DNA from: Chiridota heheva
Taxonomy: Eukaryota > Echinodermata > Holothuroidea > Apodida > Chiridotidae
Length of the DNA: 64,000 nt
Direction: 5' to 3'
Assembly (NCBI GenBank): GCA_020152595.1
Contig: JAIGNY010000310.1
Location: 1-64,000, forward strand
Shown here piece after piece: positions 1-14,209 of the stretch; positions within the stretch are counted from its first letter, which is position 1; each line of letters starts with the position of its first letter. Under the pieces are notes generated by a model. That model was not told where the DNA came from. It saw nothing but the letters and a program-made list of their open reading frames with translations, and searched no databases. Made by a program: the position numbers and the translations under genes.

Positions 1-513
1 TTATCTACCACGAATCTCAACCCCCTCCTCATTCAAAAGTCTCATTCTTGTCCCATTTATTTCACAATTGTGGATTTTTTTTAAGAAGAATAGACATTAA
101 GTTAGTATAAAACAAAACGCACGTGGCAGTATATACACGCTCGCATTGCAGTGACCTCTCACCTGCATGTACACGTAATGATAACTGCATGTTGTATGTT
201 ACACATACGCAAGCGCTACGTAGGTGTATGCGATATGATATGCTACCCTTTACGGCCAGTGTGGTCAGTTCAAATGATTATAATTGGGGGAAATTAAAAT
301 CGGACCCGGGATCGGACCGAAGTATTAAAACTTATAATCGAATAAATCAGAAGAACAAGCGCCGGAAAGGATGATATATTTCACAGAGGGTACAAATAAG
401 CTCAATAAGATGTTTTCTCTCCTGAAAAGTGGAGTGGTCACATTTTTTACTGGTGGTAAATCCCCCTCCCCTTTTACCTTCACCCCAGATTCTCCGCTTT
501 CTACACCCTTGCT

Positions 514-614
514 ACGAGATACTATCTCGTGGCCAAGAGTATGTCATGCGAACGACTTACTATCTCGTGGCCATATCGTTCATGCGAACGACATACTATC
601 TCGTGGCTACGTGA
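514..614. repeat. Short palindromic repeats, TATCTCGT motif (copy 1)
   Basis: The perfect palindrome ACGAGATA-C-TATCTCGT lies at 514-530. It is followed by two further copies of ACTATCTCGTGG spaced about 37 bases apart, separated by CATGCGAACGAC. This is a small local repeat with inverted-repeat character. Function unknown. Confidence 0.7.
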
Positions 615-750
615 TAATTAAAAAAAATATTAATAATATTTACACGATAGTTTTTTTCTTATATATCCCTTCTATGCTTCTGTAGAAAATCAATATCAAA
701 TCTTTAAAAAGGCAACTTCCCATTCATGCTTTGTTTTCTTTGAACAAACA

Positions 751-753
<3 letters not shown>

Positions 754-787
<34 letters not shown>
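754..787. repeat. (TA)n microsatellite, short allele
   Basis: About 17 TA units directly upstream of the LINE fragment in duplication copy 1. The paralogous tract in copy 2 is roughly six times longer. Confidence 0.95.
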
Positions 788-794
<7 letters not shown>

Positions 795-807
795 AATAAA
801 TATAGCA

Positions 808-1375
808 GTGAAGTCTATGAAACCTCTTTACAATTCTTTAGTTTTTCCTTACATTGATTATTGTCTGGAGGTTCGGGGTAACCCCTATCAATGCAATATT
901 CATCCAATTTTTGTCATTCAAAAGAAAGCAATAAGAATGATTTACAAAGCAAAAGTCAACGCTCATACAAATACATTTTTCATTGATGTGAAAGCTATTA
1001 AATTAAAAAATCTTGTCAATTATAAGACTGCCTGGATTATGTTTAACTGTTTAAAGCCAAAAACAATATTACCTTCAAATTTGCAAGAATTATTTGCTGA
1101 AAAATGGGGATATCTGGGGACACATCAGAGGGACAATTTCCAACAAGTTTCTGTGTGAACTACATTGAAGCTATGTGTGTTTCAGTTCAAGGGGTTAAAA
1201 TATGGAATTTGCCCAATTTGGAACTTAAAAAATGTAAAAGTGTACAGTACATATATTTAAGAGGAGATTTAAATTTGAAATATTTGAAAAGTAGAAATTG
1301 CTGTAATTTCATAACTTTTATTCATTGGATAGGTTTATGTCAGTGTACAACACATTTTTTGCTCTGTTAAGTATT
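808..1375 (+). pseudogene. Decayed non-LTR retrotransposon (LINE) ORF2 C-terminal end, copy 1
   Basis: Reading from 808 gives the C-terminal 'thumb' part of a LINE reverse transcriptase. Recognisable signatures are [20 protein letters not shown], then IQKKAIRMIYKA, and later, in another frame, VQGVKIWNLPNLE. These match the CR1/L2/Jockey-type layout (Y.DYC..VWGN; ILQKKALRII; GPKIWNSLP). The first frame stops near 1156 and homology continues in an overlapping frame from about 1104, so there is a frameshift. No RT catalytic core or endonuclease is present, so this is a 5'-truncated, dead insertion. A/T-rich 3' sequence runs on to about 1580 and ends in ACAAACAAACAAAAC. It is duplicated at 9877. 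Confidence 0.8.
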
Positions 1376-2772
1376 TGAATGTATTATTTTAAGAGGGGGG
1401 AAAATCACATAAGTCCAATTTTAAACTTCTTCTCTCTCCTTTTCCATTCATTTTCTTTTGAATTGCAAATGTCCTTAACACTTCTATTTATTTTGTTTAC
1501 TATTTGTATATTGTATATTAGTTAAGGTTTTGATGTACTGAGATGCATGATGGAAATAAATTACAACAAACAAACAAAACCCGCTCACTCTTTACCTGCT
1601 TACAAATAGCTTTTGGACCTTGCAAAGACCCATTTGCACGTTAAGTATGAAGTGCCCCCGTGACCCGCTGCTAATAGATAAGTCCCCAGTGATTCTGGTG
1701 ATGCTTCCCGTTCATATCCAATCATCAAATCTTTGTAACAAAATAGGTGCAAGAAATGTGAAAGATACTAAGGGACTCGCCATGCTTATAGATATATCAT
1801 TTCAATTTGATGTTATAATTATAGAACTTAAAGGAACAGCATCGTCCCATAAGTACGTACAGAAGTGAACGCCGCCATGCTTGAAAAGTTACTTCCGGTT
1901 TTAAATTTTCCCTATTGACCACGTGAAATCAGCGATGTTATCGATCATACATTCGCCGTACTGAACATGGGGGCCTACATGTGTTATCGATAGAATCACA
2001 GATTTCTCACAATCAATATGGAAAATTGAAAATCGAAAGTGACTTTAAGAGCTTGGCAGTGTTCACTTCTGAATTAGTTTATGGGACAAAAATTCAACTT
2101 TACTTAAATGTGATATTTCTTTGTTCATATTTTCACATTATTATCCACGCAAATGGAGAGTTCATCATACCAGCAATCAGCTGTACACAGTAGTGTCCAC
2201 CCATCAGTTGGAGAACATAGAAGTTTGTTCTCTCAAAGGGTAAATCAATCTATAGTTTTGCTATATCTGATCAGGCCACATGAAATGTGATAGTTCCAAT
2301 TTTAAAGTTCCCAAATTAGTTGATTGCAAGTATGATGAAATAAAAAAAAATCTTTCCAATGATGAACGAACACTACATCCTTTATGATAGACTCAGATGA
2401 TAATTTAGATATTATTTAAATCATTTATTTCTTTTTGTGAAAATTGCATCTTTCTGATTATTAGCCTGCAACGTACCAAAACATATACTAGATTTCAGTG
2501 TCATGTCATTTTTACTATGCACTATCCACTTTCCTAACTCATATGTACTTTTCAAATTTCTTTATTTTTATGATTATTGTACCGCTTAGTTTTTTTATTG
2601 AATCAATGCATGTTTTTCTTCGCGACCTCTTTCATATAAATCGACATGAGCATTATTTTAAATGATTTTCCTTATGATAAATGTATCTGTAGAAACAAAG
2701 TTATAAAAAAACAAAAAAAACATTTCATTTTCTTCATTTATTACATGCATTTTTCTTTGCTTTAATACCATT

Positions 2773-2960
2773 TTGAGTTTGCTTCAAGATGTGCATGATG
2801 CTACAATTACGGTTAAGGGTTTTTTAAGCAATCTTGAATGCGATTGCCTGTTGAACTACATTGCTTGTTTTGATTTGACAGCAAACTGCAAGGTTCAACC
2901 CATTGCCACCATTGACTTCAGCTGCCCAACAAAGAAGTGGAAGAATCACAGTGGGTATGA
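2773..2960 (+). other. Open stretch of unknown nature, shared by both duplication copies
   Basis: A cysteine-containing open frame (LECDCLLNYI, then FSCPTKKWKNH) runs up to a possible splice donor (ACAG-TGGGTATG). The paralogous stretch at 11834-12020 is also open but differs by about four amino-acid changes against about two silent ones, so there is no sign of purifying selection between the copies. It may be an old exon or chance. I recognise no family. Confidence 0.2.
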
Positions 2961-3389
2961 ACTAGTTTGTCTTATATATATATATATATATTTTTTTTTG
3001 GGGGGAGGGTACAAATGAAAAATGTTTTTTTCTTTTACTTTTTTCTTCATAGAATCAAGCAACATTGATGTCATAAATTTAAAACTATTCTCTTGTTATT
3101 ATGAAAAACAAGAAACTTGATATTCTCTAGCGTAATACGCTGTCACTTTTAAGAATAGTACAACAATTTCCATGTCATTAATGTGCCATAGTGTTCCTTC
3201 AGGCATTGTCTGTCACATTCAAAACATATCTCATCCAATTTTGATACAAAAACCTCAGCCTTGTCTTAGCCTTTTGTCCATGGGCATCAAAAGCGCCTCC
3301 TATCAGAAAGGGCACTGAAGACCTAAAAAAATATCCTAGTTTGAGTGGAAAAATTGCACTGCCTAATTTATTTCCTATCAACGGTTGAG

Positions 3390-3720
3390 TAATTTCTCCT
3401 ATTCAGGAAGTTTGCCATTTTGTGGATCATCCTTCAATTTTCAACAAGTTTTAAATTATTTTAGGGAAATTTCCTTAATTTCCCAACATTAGTTTTTAAT
3501 TTTTGGGAATTTCCCCCTTTTTTGGGGCAGGTGTCCCTTTTCATAAAATTTACTTCAATTATCAGGAAATTTGACTAATTTCCAAAAAGTTATATTCAAT
3601 TTTTGGAAAGTTTTCTTCAACTTTTAGGAAATGTTGCAAGATACTACCAAAATTCTCAAATGTACCAAATTCCCCTTTCTTTGACCAACTTTGCAATAAT
3701 TTCCAATTTTACCTCCCAAC
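3390..3720. repeat. Degenerate 'TTTTCGGGAAATTT'-type repeat field
   Basis: Irregular repetition of GGAAATTT / CAATTTTTGGAA / CTTCAATTTT words with a spacing of about 20-40 bases. It is the inverted-sense version of the fields at 5325-5475, 28620-28880 and 29780-30600. The paralogous block lies at 12440-12770 in duplication copy 2. No coding content seen. Confidence 0.6.
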
Positions 3721-5324
3721 CGGAAAGATTTCATTTACCCAACTGAATACTATCCTCCCGGTTGGGAGGTAAAATTGGGAAATGCTTTACACAAAATGAA
3801 AACAAAAAAAGAGTGAAACTAAAGAACAGTATGTAATTTTGTTCGGTTTTGGGTAAATTTAAATTAAAGAAAAATGTAGCAACATGTCCCATAAATTGAA
3901 GAATAAATTTCATGAAATTTGAAGCCTTTTTTTTTTTCAAAAAAATTGTCTGAAAATGAAGAAATTGCTTGAAACTGAAACAAAAAAAAAAAAAAAAAAA
4001 CCTTCCACTGTCAGTAGCGACGGCAAGGAAGGGGGGCATAACGTCCCCTCCCTATGTCCAAAATTATATTGTCCAAAATGACTATTTTTGACTTTTTTAA
4101 TTGGGGGGGTGATGTGTCTTTGAGCAGTAACTTTATGCCGTTTGTTCCAATTCACTCGGCTGTAAAATTAGTACCAGTTTCGGCTTAGAAGTTAGAGGAG
4201 AAGTAAAGTCAAAAATGTTCTGTCGTGGCCCTCAGGATGCGACATGACTGGTATTGTAAACTCCATGCTCAAAACCCGCCATCTTTTTATTAAGGGTTAT
4301 ATTTTAAATTTTATTACATGAAGAGAATATAGACTTCAAATTAAGTGTTTTTTATTGAAGGTTGTTTTTTAATGGTTACTCTGCTACAATCAATTTCAGC
4401 AATGCTAATTCAGACAATTTATTGCGTTGTTTTTATTCGCAAAACTCGTGTAAATTGGCAATGTTGAGGAATGCACACGAAAACTTTCGGTGCCAATCCG
4501 ATATTTTAATAGTCAGCTCTAAATCGTGATATAAAGAATGATATCATTTAAACTTTTTAGGCTGTTTCTGAAACATAATAGAAAATATCTATTACACTAA
4601 ATTATTTGTTGAAGATTCACAAAGAGATAATGAAGGAGAATAATTTTAAATTTGAAATGAAGGAAGCTAGTCTCACCGGATGCGGGTGTGAAATTTAAAG
4701 AGCTAAGTTAAGAAATTAATAGCGTGGATACGGTATAATTACAACACTTCATCTCATTATGCACGTACACACTGTAATATTATCTGAATCTGAATAGGTG
4801 AAGGTTATATGGACGCTTAGTATACAGGTATAGAGGGATTTCATCACGTGACTCTAACTCAACTGGACTCCATTTTGCAGGGCAGCGGCGTCGCTGCGTT
4901 TCACGCGTCTTCACACAGCTCAATCACATCACACGTACAAACATACATACAAACATACTACATGCTAGCCTACCAGTATCAGTTCAGCGAAATTGCAATT
5001 ATTTGCTCGCTGCCGATTTTAATTAATATTTTCCGTAATTTGTATATTTTCATCGGGTATACGAAGAGAAATTTTAACGTTAACGCTAGCTGATTGTTTG
5101 TATAACTCAGACGAAGCGTACGGACTTAATTATAAAGTGCTCACTGCAAATCCTCTTTAAGGGGCATGTCTAACTTTTCGTTTTTGAAGGGTTTTAAGTC
5201 CCCCCTTCCACAAAAAAACAATTGCAGCCAGTTTCAGATTAGGGAGGAATAGGTTTCTATTTTCCGGTTGCATGCATCATACTTTATTTATGACAAAGTG
5301 TAAAATTATTAACATAAAATTAAA

Positions 5325-5480
5325 GGAAAATTTATCGAAATTGACAGTGCTTTCCTGGAAAGTGAAGAATTTTTCTGAAAATTGAAGTAAATTTCCCGGA
5401 AATTGAAAATTTTAAGAAAATGAAACAAATTTCCCCCCAAAATGAAGGAGATTTCCCGAAAATTGACGAAGATTTAATTA
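5325..5480. repeat. Degenerate GAAAATTTCCCGAAAAT repeat field
   Basis: Five or six imperfect units of the kind TTTCCCGAAAATTGA(C/A)G follow one another. The paralogue is at 14440-14600. This belongs to the same dispersed low-complexity family as 29780-30600. Confidence 0.6.
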
Positions 5481-6159
5481 ATTAATAATAATTCATGATC
5501 TTTTTTTTGGGGGAGAGGGTATGGTATTTTTAGGGAACTAAACCTTAATTTTTTGAAGGCATATGAACAAAATGGCTTCTCCCATGCAAGATTATATCGA
5601 CAGAATTAATGTGCTGATAAATAAGAAAATATATGCTAAAATGTATGGTACTATGTGGAATTCCTTCAGATGGCTTTGATGATATTTTTGCATATTACTT
5701 GAAGCATAAGTATAATTTTATGTCTCCTTTAATTTGCGACTGACTGGTGTCCCATCCAAAGTGAGTCAATTACACTCTTATTTGCTTACCTTTATGCAGT
5801 CAGAGTAAACTTATTGTTTTCATTTTTAAACAAATGTGAGGTATATATACATATAACGCCCGAGCAGTTTCCTTTTTTCAGAATTTTTGTAGTGCATGTA
5901 TCAAAAATCCATTCTCTCATCCTGCTGGTCTCAAAAAAATTGCATATTTTCTTACTGCATGTAACAAAAATCACTTATTTTCATACTGCAGGTATCAAAA
6001 ATCATTTATTTTTATACTGCATGTATCCAAATCATAAACTGTCATACTTCACTTACCAAAAAATGTTATCATACTGCAGTCCAATTTTGAAATTCTGATC
6101 GGCACATACCTACCACTTTAATATGGAAGTGCCGCCCCCCGCTCCACCCCCTCTCCATG

Positions 6160-7190
6160 TTTATGTTTTTTTTTTGCAATGACAGAGCTCCTACCTCCCA
6201 CTTCTTCAGCATTGGTTTTCTTTGCTGCAACTTACAGTCTATCTTTTGATCAAACCTAGTGTTCTTGAACTTATCTTTCCTTCGCCTGTGCCATAAGGCC
6301 TTTGACAGAAAACAATGAAACAAACATGCATAATTACATAGTGGCAAGTTATCTACAACAATATCACACACCACACAAAATGGAGGTCAACAACAAGGAA
6401 CCATTTTTTTTATGATTCTAATTAATCAAGCCAGAAATGTGTGATTTTGATTGCCAATGTTAATTGATACCCCAGATTTCATCCTTGTATGGTTTTCTAC
6501 AAAACAAATGCTGTAATAACACTTTGCCATTAATGCCAGTTTGGGTTTATCTTTCCCACATATCACCAGAATCAGTATAAACTTGATTGAATCATGCGCC
6601 ACACATATGCATATTCTACATGCTATCATGTAACAGTAAAATGACTTATACGCACAGTAAACACATGAATGCCTAGATTCATCCTAACTGAAGTTTAGGC
6701 TAATTGCACTGACACGACAGCTGCCCGTAATTCTCATCTGGAAAGTGTGTGTGGGGGGCGGGAGGGGGTGGCAGGGGACTTGAATTTTATTCAAAAAGTG
6801 GGGGAGACAAGAGGCGCATTTTTCCCAAAATGTAACGATTTTTTTTACATTATGCTGAAAAATGGGGAGACATGTCCCCCTGTCCCCCGAAATTACGGCC
6901 GTGCTTGGCAAGGACAATACTTGATTTTATTTCACTCAAGCAGCGCTCTTACATATATTTGGTTCCTTATGTTAGAAACCCTAATTGCAGTGGTAGGCCC
7001 TAGCCTATGATTGAAGTATTTATAATTAGGACCAGGGGCCTAATGAACTGTGTACATAATTGATATACATGTAGCTTAACCTAACGTTGCACTACAGAAA
7101 CAATGTAACTTAAGTCGTAACACTAACGTGATGAATATGATCCACAGGCCTATCTTAAAGGAATATTCCCATGATTTTTTTATATAAAAT
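6160..7190. other. Unique spacer between duplication copies, left part
   Basis: A/T-rich DNA with several G-runs, for example 6748-6790 and 6865-6895, where GACATGTC is flanked by G and C tracts. No gene, RNA or clear transposon seen. Confidence 0.5.
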
Positions 7191-7239
7191 TGTATTTGAA
7201 AGACATTACTTTTATGGGGTGGGGTAGGGGGGGGGGGAC

Positions 7240-8275
<1,036 letters not shown>

Positions 8276-8455
8276 AGAGCAGCATTGCAGGTTGTGTTTG
8301 TGGTATGTCCCACACTTCTTAAGCAATTGAAGGAGAACAATTACCCTGTTCTATAAGTAACATTTCATTTGCCAACGAAGATATTGGTTACGAGAAAATA
8401 TTAAGTTGAATTTGTCTATATTCAGGCTGAGGCATCTTATTATAAGAACAGTTAT

Positions 8456-8656
8456 TGCTAGATCCCAAGTGTTTCTGCAGTTCGGTCTAGGTGTCAATCC
8501 AGTTAGGCTATCCATAGAAATGTATAATTAATAATTGATTATTAATTATTGATAAGTAATTATTCATTTAAGTTGGTCATAACTATGTTCAGATTAGGTT
8601 CGAAACACTTGGAAAATCATGAGGTTTAAAGACCGAAACACTTGGGATTTAGCAGC
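8456..8656. mobile_element. Candidate MITE, about 200 bp
   Basis: The left end TGCTAGATCCCAAGTGTTTC and the right end GAAACACTTGGGATTTAGCA form an inverted repeat. The interior (8520-8575) is A/T-rich and itself palindromic (ATTAATAATTGATTATTAAT). A second internal GAAACACTTGG copy lies at 8602-8612. There is no coding capacity. Target-site duplications are not obvious. Confidence 0.45.
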
Positions 8657-9424
8657 AGCCCATTGAGTATTAAATAAACTTTAGGTCTAGTTGTTTTTTA
8701 ACCCCTCGCTGCATATACGCGTTTCTACAGTCCACGGATGCATAGAAGGGACATGGTAAGAAAAAAATCATAAAATGGGACATGGTAAGAAAAAAAAAAA
8801 AATCATGAAATTATCTCGTGACCACGAGACAACGGCGTAGGAAAAAAAAAATCTGGGGGGGGGGGGGGAGGGGTGGGGGGACTGAAAGTTTATCTACCAC
8901 GAACCTCAACCCCCTCCTCATTCAAAAGTCTCATTCTTGTCCCATTTATTTCACAATTGTGGATTATTTTTTTTTTAAAGAAAAATAGACATTAAGTTAG
9001 TATAAAACAAAACACACGTGGCAGTATATACACGCTCGCATTGCAGTGACCTGTCACCTGCATGTACACGTAATGATAACTGCATGTTGTATGTTACACA
9101 TACGCAAGCGCTACGTAGGTGTATGCGATATGATATGCTACCCTTTACGGCCAGTGTGGTCAGTTCAAATGATTATGATTGGGGGAAACTAAAATCGGAC
9201 CCGGGATCAGACCAAAGTATTAAAATTTATAATCGAATAAATCAGAAGAACAAGCGCCGAAAAGGTTGATATATTTCACAGAGGGTACAAATAAGCTCAA
9301 TAAGATGTTTTCTTCCTTGAAAAGTGGAGTGGTCACATTTTTTACTGGTGGTAAATCCCTCCCCTCCCCCTCCCCCCTCCCCCCTCCCTTCACCCCAGAT
9401 TCTCCGCTTTCTACACCCTTGCTA

Positions 9425-9527
9425 CGAGATACTATCTCGTGGCCAAGAGTATGTCATGCGAACGACATACTATCTCGTGGCCAATGTCGTTCATGCGAAC
9501 GACATACTATCTCGTGGCTACGTGATA
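9425..9527. repeat. Short palindromic repeats, TATCTCGT motif (copy 2)
   Basis: Duplicate of the cluster at 514-614, with the same palindrome and the same roughly 38-base spacing. The middle unit reads CGACATAC here instead of CGACTTAC. A related inverted pair, TCTCGTG-AC-CACGAGA, sits at 8814-8829 just outside the left border of this duplication copy. Confidence 0.7.
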
Positions 9528-9660
9528 ATTAAAAAAAATATTAATAATATTTACACGATAGTTTTTTTCTTATATATCCCTTCTATGCTTCTGTAGAAAA
9601 TCAATATCAAATCTTTAAAATGGCAACTTCCCATTCATGCTTTGTTTTCTTAGAACAAAC

Positions 9661-9863
<203 letters not shown>

Positions 9864-9876
9864 AATAAATATAGCA

Positions 9877-10444
9877 GTGAAGTCTATGAAACTTCTTTAC
9901 AATTCTTTAGTTTTTCCTTACATTGATTATTGTCTGGAGGTTTGGGGTAACCCCTATCAATGCAATATTCATCCAATTTTTGTCATTCAAAAGAAAGCAA
10001 TAAGAATGATTTACAAAGCAAAAGTCAACACTCATACAAATACATTTTTCATTGATGTGAAAGCTCTAAAATTAGAAAATCTTGTCAATTATCAGACTGC
10101 CTGGATTATGTTTAACTGTTTAAAGCCAAAAACAGTATTACCTTCAAATTTGCAAGAATTATTTGCTGAAAAATGGGGATATCTGGGGACACATCAGAGG
10201 GACAATTTCCAACAAGTTTCTGTGTGAATTACATTGAAGCTATGTGTGTTTCAGCTCAAGGGGTTAAAATATGGAATTTGCCCAATTTGGAACTTAAAAA
10301 ATGTAAAAGTGTACAGTACATATTTTTAAGAGGAGATTTAAATTTGAAATATTTGAAAAGTAGAAATTACTGTAATTTCATAACTTTTATTCATTGGATA
10401 GGTTTATGTCAGTGTGCAACACATTTATTGCTCTGTTAAGTATT
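9877..10444 (+). pseudogene. Decayed LINE ORF2 C-terminal end, copy 2
   Basis: Duplicate of the fragment at 808-1375, with the same signatures ([31 protein letters not shown]). This copy keeps the tryptophan of the VWGN motif, which is arginine in copy 1. The same frame break between the two halves is present, showing that decay preceded duplication. The downstream A/T-rich 3' region runs to about 10650 and ends in CAAACAAACAAAAC. Confidence 0.8.
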
Positions 10445-13400
10445 TGAATGTATTATTTTAAGAGGGGGGAAAATCACATAAGTCCAATTTTAAACTTCTT
10501 CTCTCTCCTTTTCCATTCATTTTCTTTTGAATTGCAAATGTCCTAACACTTTTATTTATTTTGTTTACTATTTGTATATTGTATATTATTTAAGGTTTTG
10601 ATGTACTGAGATGCATGATGGAAATGAATTACAACAAACAAACAAAACCCTCTCACTCTTTACCTGCTTACAAATAGCTTTTGGACCTTGCAAAGACCAT
10701 TTGCACTTTAAGTATGAAGTGCCCCCGTGACCCGCTGCTAATAAATAAGTCCCCAGTGATTCTGGTGATGCTCCCAGTTCATATCCAATCATCAAATCTT
10801 TGTAACAAAATAGGTGCAAGAAATGTGAAAGATACTTACTGTACAGGGACTCGCCATGCTTATAGATATATCATTTCAATTTGATGTTACAAATATAGAA
10901 CTTAAAGGAACAGCATCGTCCCATAAGTACGTTCAGAAGTGAACGCCGCCATGCTTGAAAAGTTACTTCCGGTTTTAAACTTTCCCTATTGACCACGTGA
11001 AATCAGCGATGTTATCGATCATACATTCGCCGTACTGAACATGGGGGCCTACATGTGTTATCGATAGAATCACAGATTTCTCACAATCAATATGGAAAAT
11101 TGAAAACCGAAAGTGACTTTAACAGCTTGGCAGTGTTCACTTCTGAATTAATTTATGGGACAAAAATTCAACTTTACTTAAATGTGATATTTTTTGTTCA
11201 TATTTTCACATTATTATCCACGCAGGTGGAGAGTTCATCATACCAGCCATCACAGCTGTACACAATAGTGTCCACCCATCAGTTGGAGAACATAGAAGTT
11301 TGTTCTCTCAAAGGGTAAATAAATCCATAGTTTTGCTATATCTGATCAGGCCACATAAAATGTGATAGTTCCAATTTTAAAGTTCCCAAATTAGTTGATT
11401 GCAAGTATGATAAAATAAAAAAACCTTTCCAATGATGTACGAACACTACATCCTTTATGATAGACTCAGATGATAATTTAGATATTATTTAAATCATTTA
11501 TTTTTTTTGTGAGAATTGCATCTTTCTGATTATTAGCCTGCAACGTACCAAAACATATACTAGATTTCAGTGTCATGTCATTTTTACTCTGCACTATCCA
11601 CTTTCCTAACTCATCTGTACTTTTCAAATTTCTTTGTTTTTATGATTGTTGTACCGCTTAGTTTTGTATTGAATCAATGCATGTTTTTCTTCGACCTCTT
11701 TCATATAAATTGACATGAGAATCATTTTAAATGATTTTCCTTATGATAAATGTATCTGTAGAAACAAAGTTATAAAAACAACATTTCATTCTCTTCATTT
11801 ATTACATGCATTTTTCTTTGCTTTAATACCATTTTGAGTTTGCTTCAAGATGTGCATGATGCTACAATTACGGTTAAGGGTCTTTTAAGCAATCTTGAAT
11901 GCGATTGCTTGTTGAACTATATTTCTTGTTTTGATTTGACAGCAAACTGCAAGGTTCAACCCATTGGCACCATTGACTTCAGCTGCCCAACAAAGAAGTG
12001 GAAGAATCACATTGGGTATGAACTAGTCTTATATATATATATATATTTATTTTTTGGGGGTATAAATGAAAAATGTTTTTTTCTTTTTCTTTTTTCTTCA
12101 TAGAATCAAGCAACATTGATGTAATCAATTTAAAACTATTCTCTTTTTATTATGAAAAACAAGAAACTTGATATTCTCTAGCGCAATACGCTGTCACTTT
12201 TAAGAATAGTACAACAATTTCCATGTCATTAATGTGCTATAGTGTTCCTTCAGGCATTGTCTGTCACATTCAAAACATATCCCATCCAATTTTGATACAA
12301 AAACCTCAGCCTTGTCTTAGCCTTTTGTCCATGGGCATCAAAAGCGTCTCCTATCAGAAAGGGCACTGAAGACCTAAAAAAATATCCTAGTTTGAGTGGA
12401 AAAATTGCACTGCTTAATTTATTTCCAATCAAGGGTTGAGTAATTTCTCCTATTCAGGTAGTTTGCCATTTTGTGGATCATCCTTCAATTTTCAACAAGT
12501 TTTAAATTATTTTAGGGAAATTTCCTTAATTTCCCAACATTAATTTTCAATTTTGGGGAATTTCCCCCTTTTTGGGGGCAGGTGTCCCTTTTCATAAAAT
12601 TTACTTCAATTATCAGGAAATTTGACTAATTTCCAAAAAGTTATATTCAATTTTTGGAAGTTTTCTTCAACTTTTAGGAAATGTTGCAAGATACTACCAA
12701 AATTCTCAAATGTACCAAATCTCCCTTTCTTTGACCAACTTTGCAATAATTTCCAATTTTACCTCCCAACCGGAAAGATTTCATTTACCCAACTGAATAC
12801 TATCCTCCCGGTTGGGAGGTAAAATTGGGAAATGCTTTACACAAAATGAAAACAAAAAAAGGGGTAAAACTAAAGAACAGTATGTAATTTTATTGGGTTT
12901 TGGGTAATTTTAAATTAAAGAAAAATGTAGCAACATGTCCCATAAATTGAAGAATAAATTTCATGAAATTTGAAGACATTTTTTCACCCCAAAAAATTGT
13001 CTGAAAATGAAGAAATTGCTTGAAACTGAAACAGAAAAAAAAAACCTTCCACTATCAGTAGCGACGGCAAGGGAGGGGGGCATAATGTCCCCTCCCTATG
13101 TCCGAAAGTATTTTGTCCAAAATGACTATTTTTGATTTTAATTGAGGGGGTGCAAATTTGTCTTTGAGCAGTAACTTTATGCCGTTTGTTCCAGTTCACT
13201 CGGCTGTAAAATTAGTACCAGTTTCGGCTTAGAAGTTAGAGGAGACGTAAAGTCAAAAATGTTCTGTCGTGGCCCTCAGGATGCGACATGACTGGTATTG
13301 TAAACTCCATGCTGAAAACCCGCCATCTTTTTATTGAGGGTTATATTTTAAATTTTATTACATGAAGAGAATATGGACTTGAAATTAAGTGTTTTTTATT

Positions 13401-14101
13401 GAAGGTTGTATTTTAATGGTTACCTGCTACAATCAATTTCAGCAATGCTAATTCAGACAATTTATTGCGTTGTTTTTATTCGCAAAACTCGTGTAAATTG
13501 GCAACGTTGAGGAATACAGACGAACACTTCCGGTGCCAATCCGATATTTTAATAGTCAGCTCTAAATCGTGATATAAAGAATGATATCATTTAAACTTTT
13601 TTAGGCTGTTTCTGAAACATAATAGAAAATATCTATTACACTAAAATATTTTTTGAAGATTCACAAAGAGATAGTGAAGGAGAATAATTTTATTTTAAAT
13701 TTGAAATGAAGGAGGCTAGTCTCACCGGATGCGGGTTTGAAATTTAAAGAGCTAAGTTAAGAAATTATTAGCGTGGATACGGTATAATTACACCACTTCA
13801 TCTCACTATGCACGTACCCACTGTAATATTATCTGAATCTGAATAGGTGAATGTTTTATGGAAGCTTAGTATACAGGTATAGAGGGATTTCATCACGTGA
13901 CACTAACTCAACTGGACTCCATTTTGCAGGGCAGCGGCGTCGTTGCGTTTCACGCGTCTTCACACAGCTCAGTCACATCACACGTACAAATATACATACA
14001 AATATACTACATGCTAACCTACCAGTACCATTTCAGCGAAATTGCAATTGTTTGCTCGCTGCCGATTTTACTTCATATTTTCCGTAAGTTTTATATTTTC
14101 A

Positions 14102-14209
14102 TCGGGTATACGAAGAAAATTTTTAACGTTACCGCTAGCTGATTGTTTGTATAACTCGGGTATACGAAGATAAATTTTAACGTTAACGCTAGCTGATTGT
14201 TTGTATAAT
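14102..14209. repeat. 54-bp tandem duplication private to copy 2
   Basis: The segment beginning TCGGGTATACGAAGA and ending GATTGTTTGTATAA is present twice in a row here but once in copy 1 (about 5053-5107). It therefore arose after the large duplication. Confidence 0.85.

Larger units (their letters stand above)
1..6159. repeat. Tandem segmental duplication, copy 1 (5' end outside window)
   Basis: Nearly every line of this block can be aligned by eye to 8890-15354 in the same orientation. Base 1 corresponds to base 8890, and similarity stops near 6159/15354 just after a C-rich run (CCCCTCTCCATG). Differences are scattered substitutions, small indels and microsatellite length changes. By eye the copies are well over 90 percent identical, but I did not compute a value. 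It contains a (TA)n tract, a decayed LINE fragment and several A/T-rich degenerate repeat fields, and no convincing cellular gene. Because the first base is already inside the homology, the true left border lies upstream. Confidence 0.95.

Noticed and set aside
123-374. 83-codon open frame, also at 9018-9269
   Set aside because: It is conserved only because of the recent duplication. It starts without an ATG context, has no recognisable domain, and nothing suggests selection.
3199-3381. Minus-strand open frame FPLKLGYFFRSSVPFLIGGA, also at 12250
   Set aside because: It looked briefly like an exon, but no clean acceptor/donor pair or family match could be seen, and changes between the copies are not skewed to silent sites.
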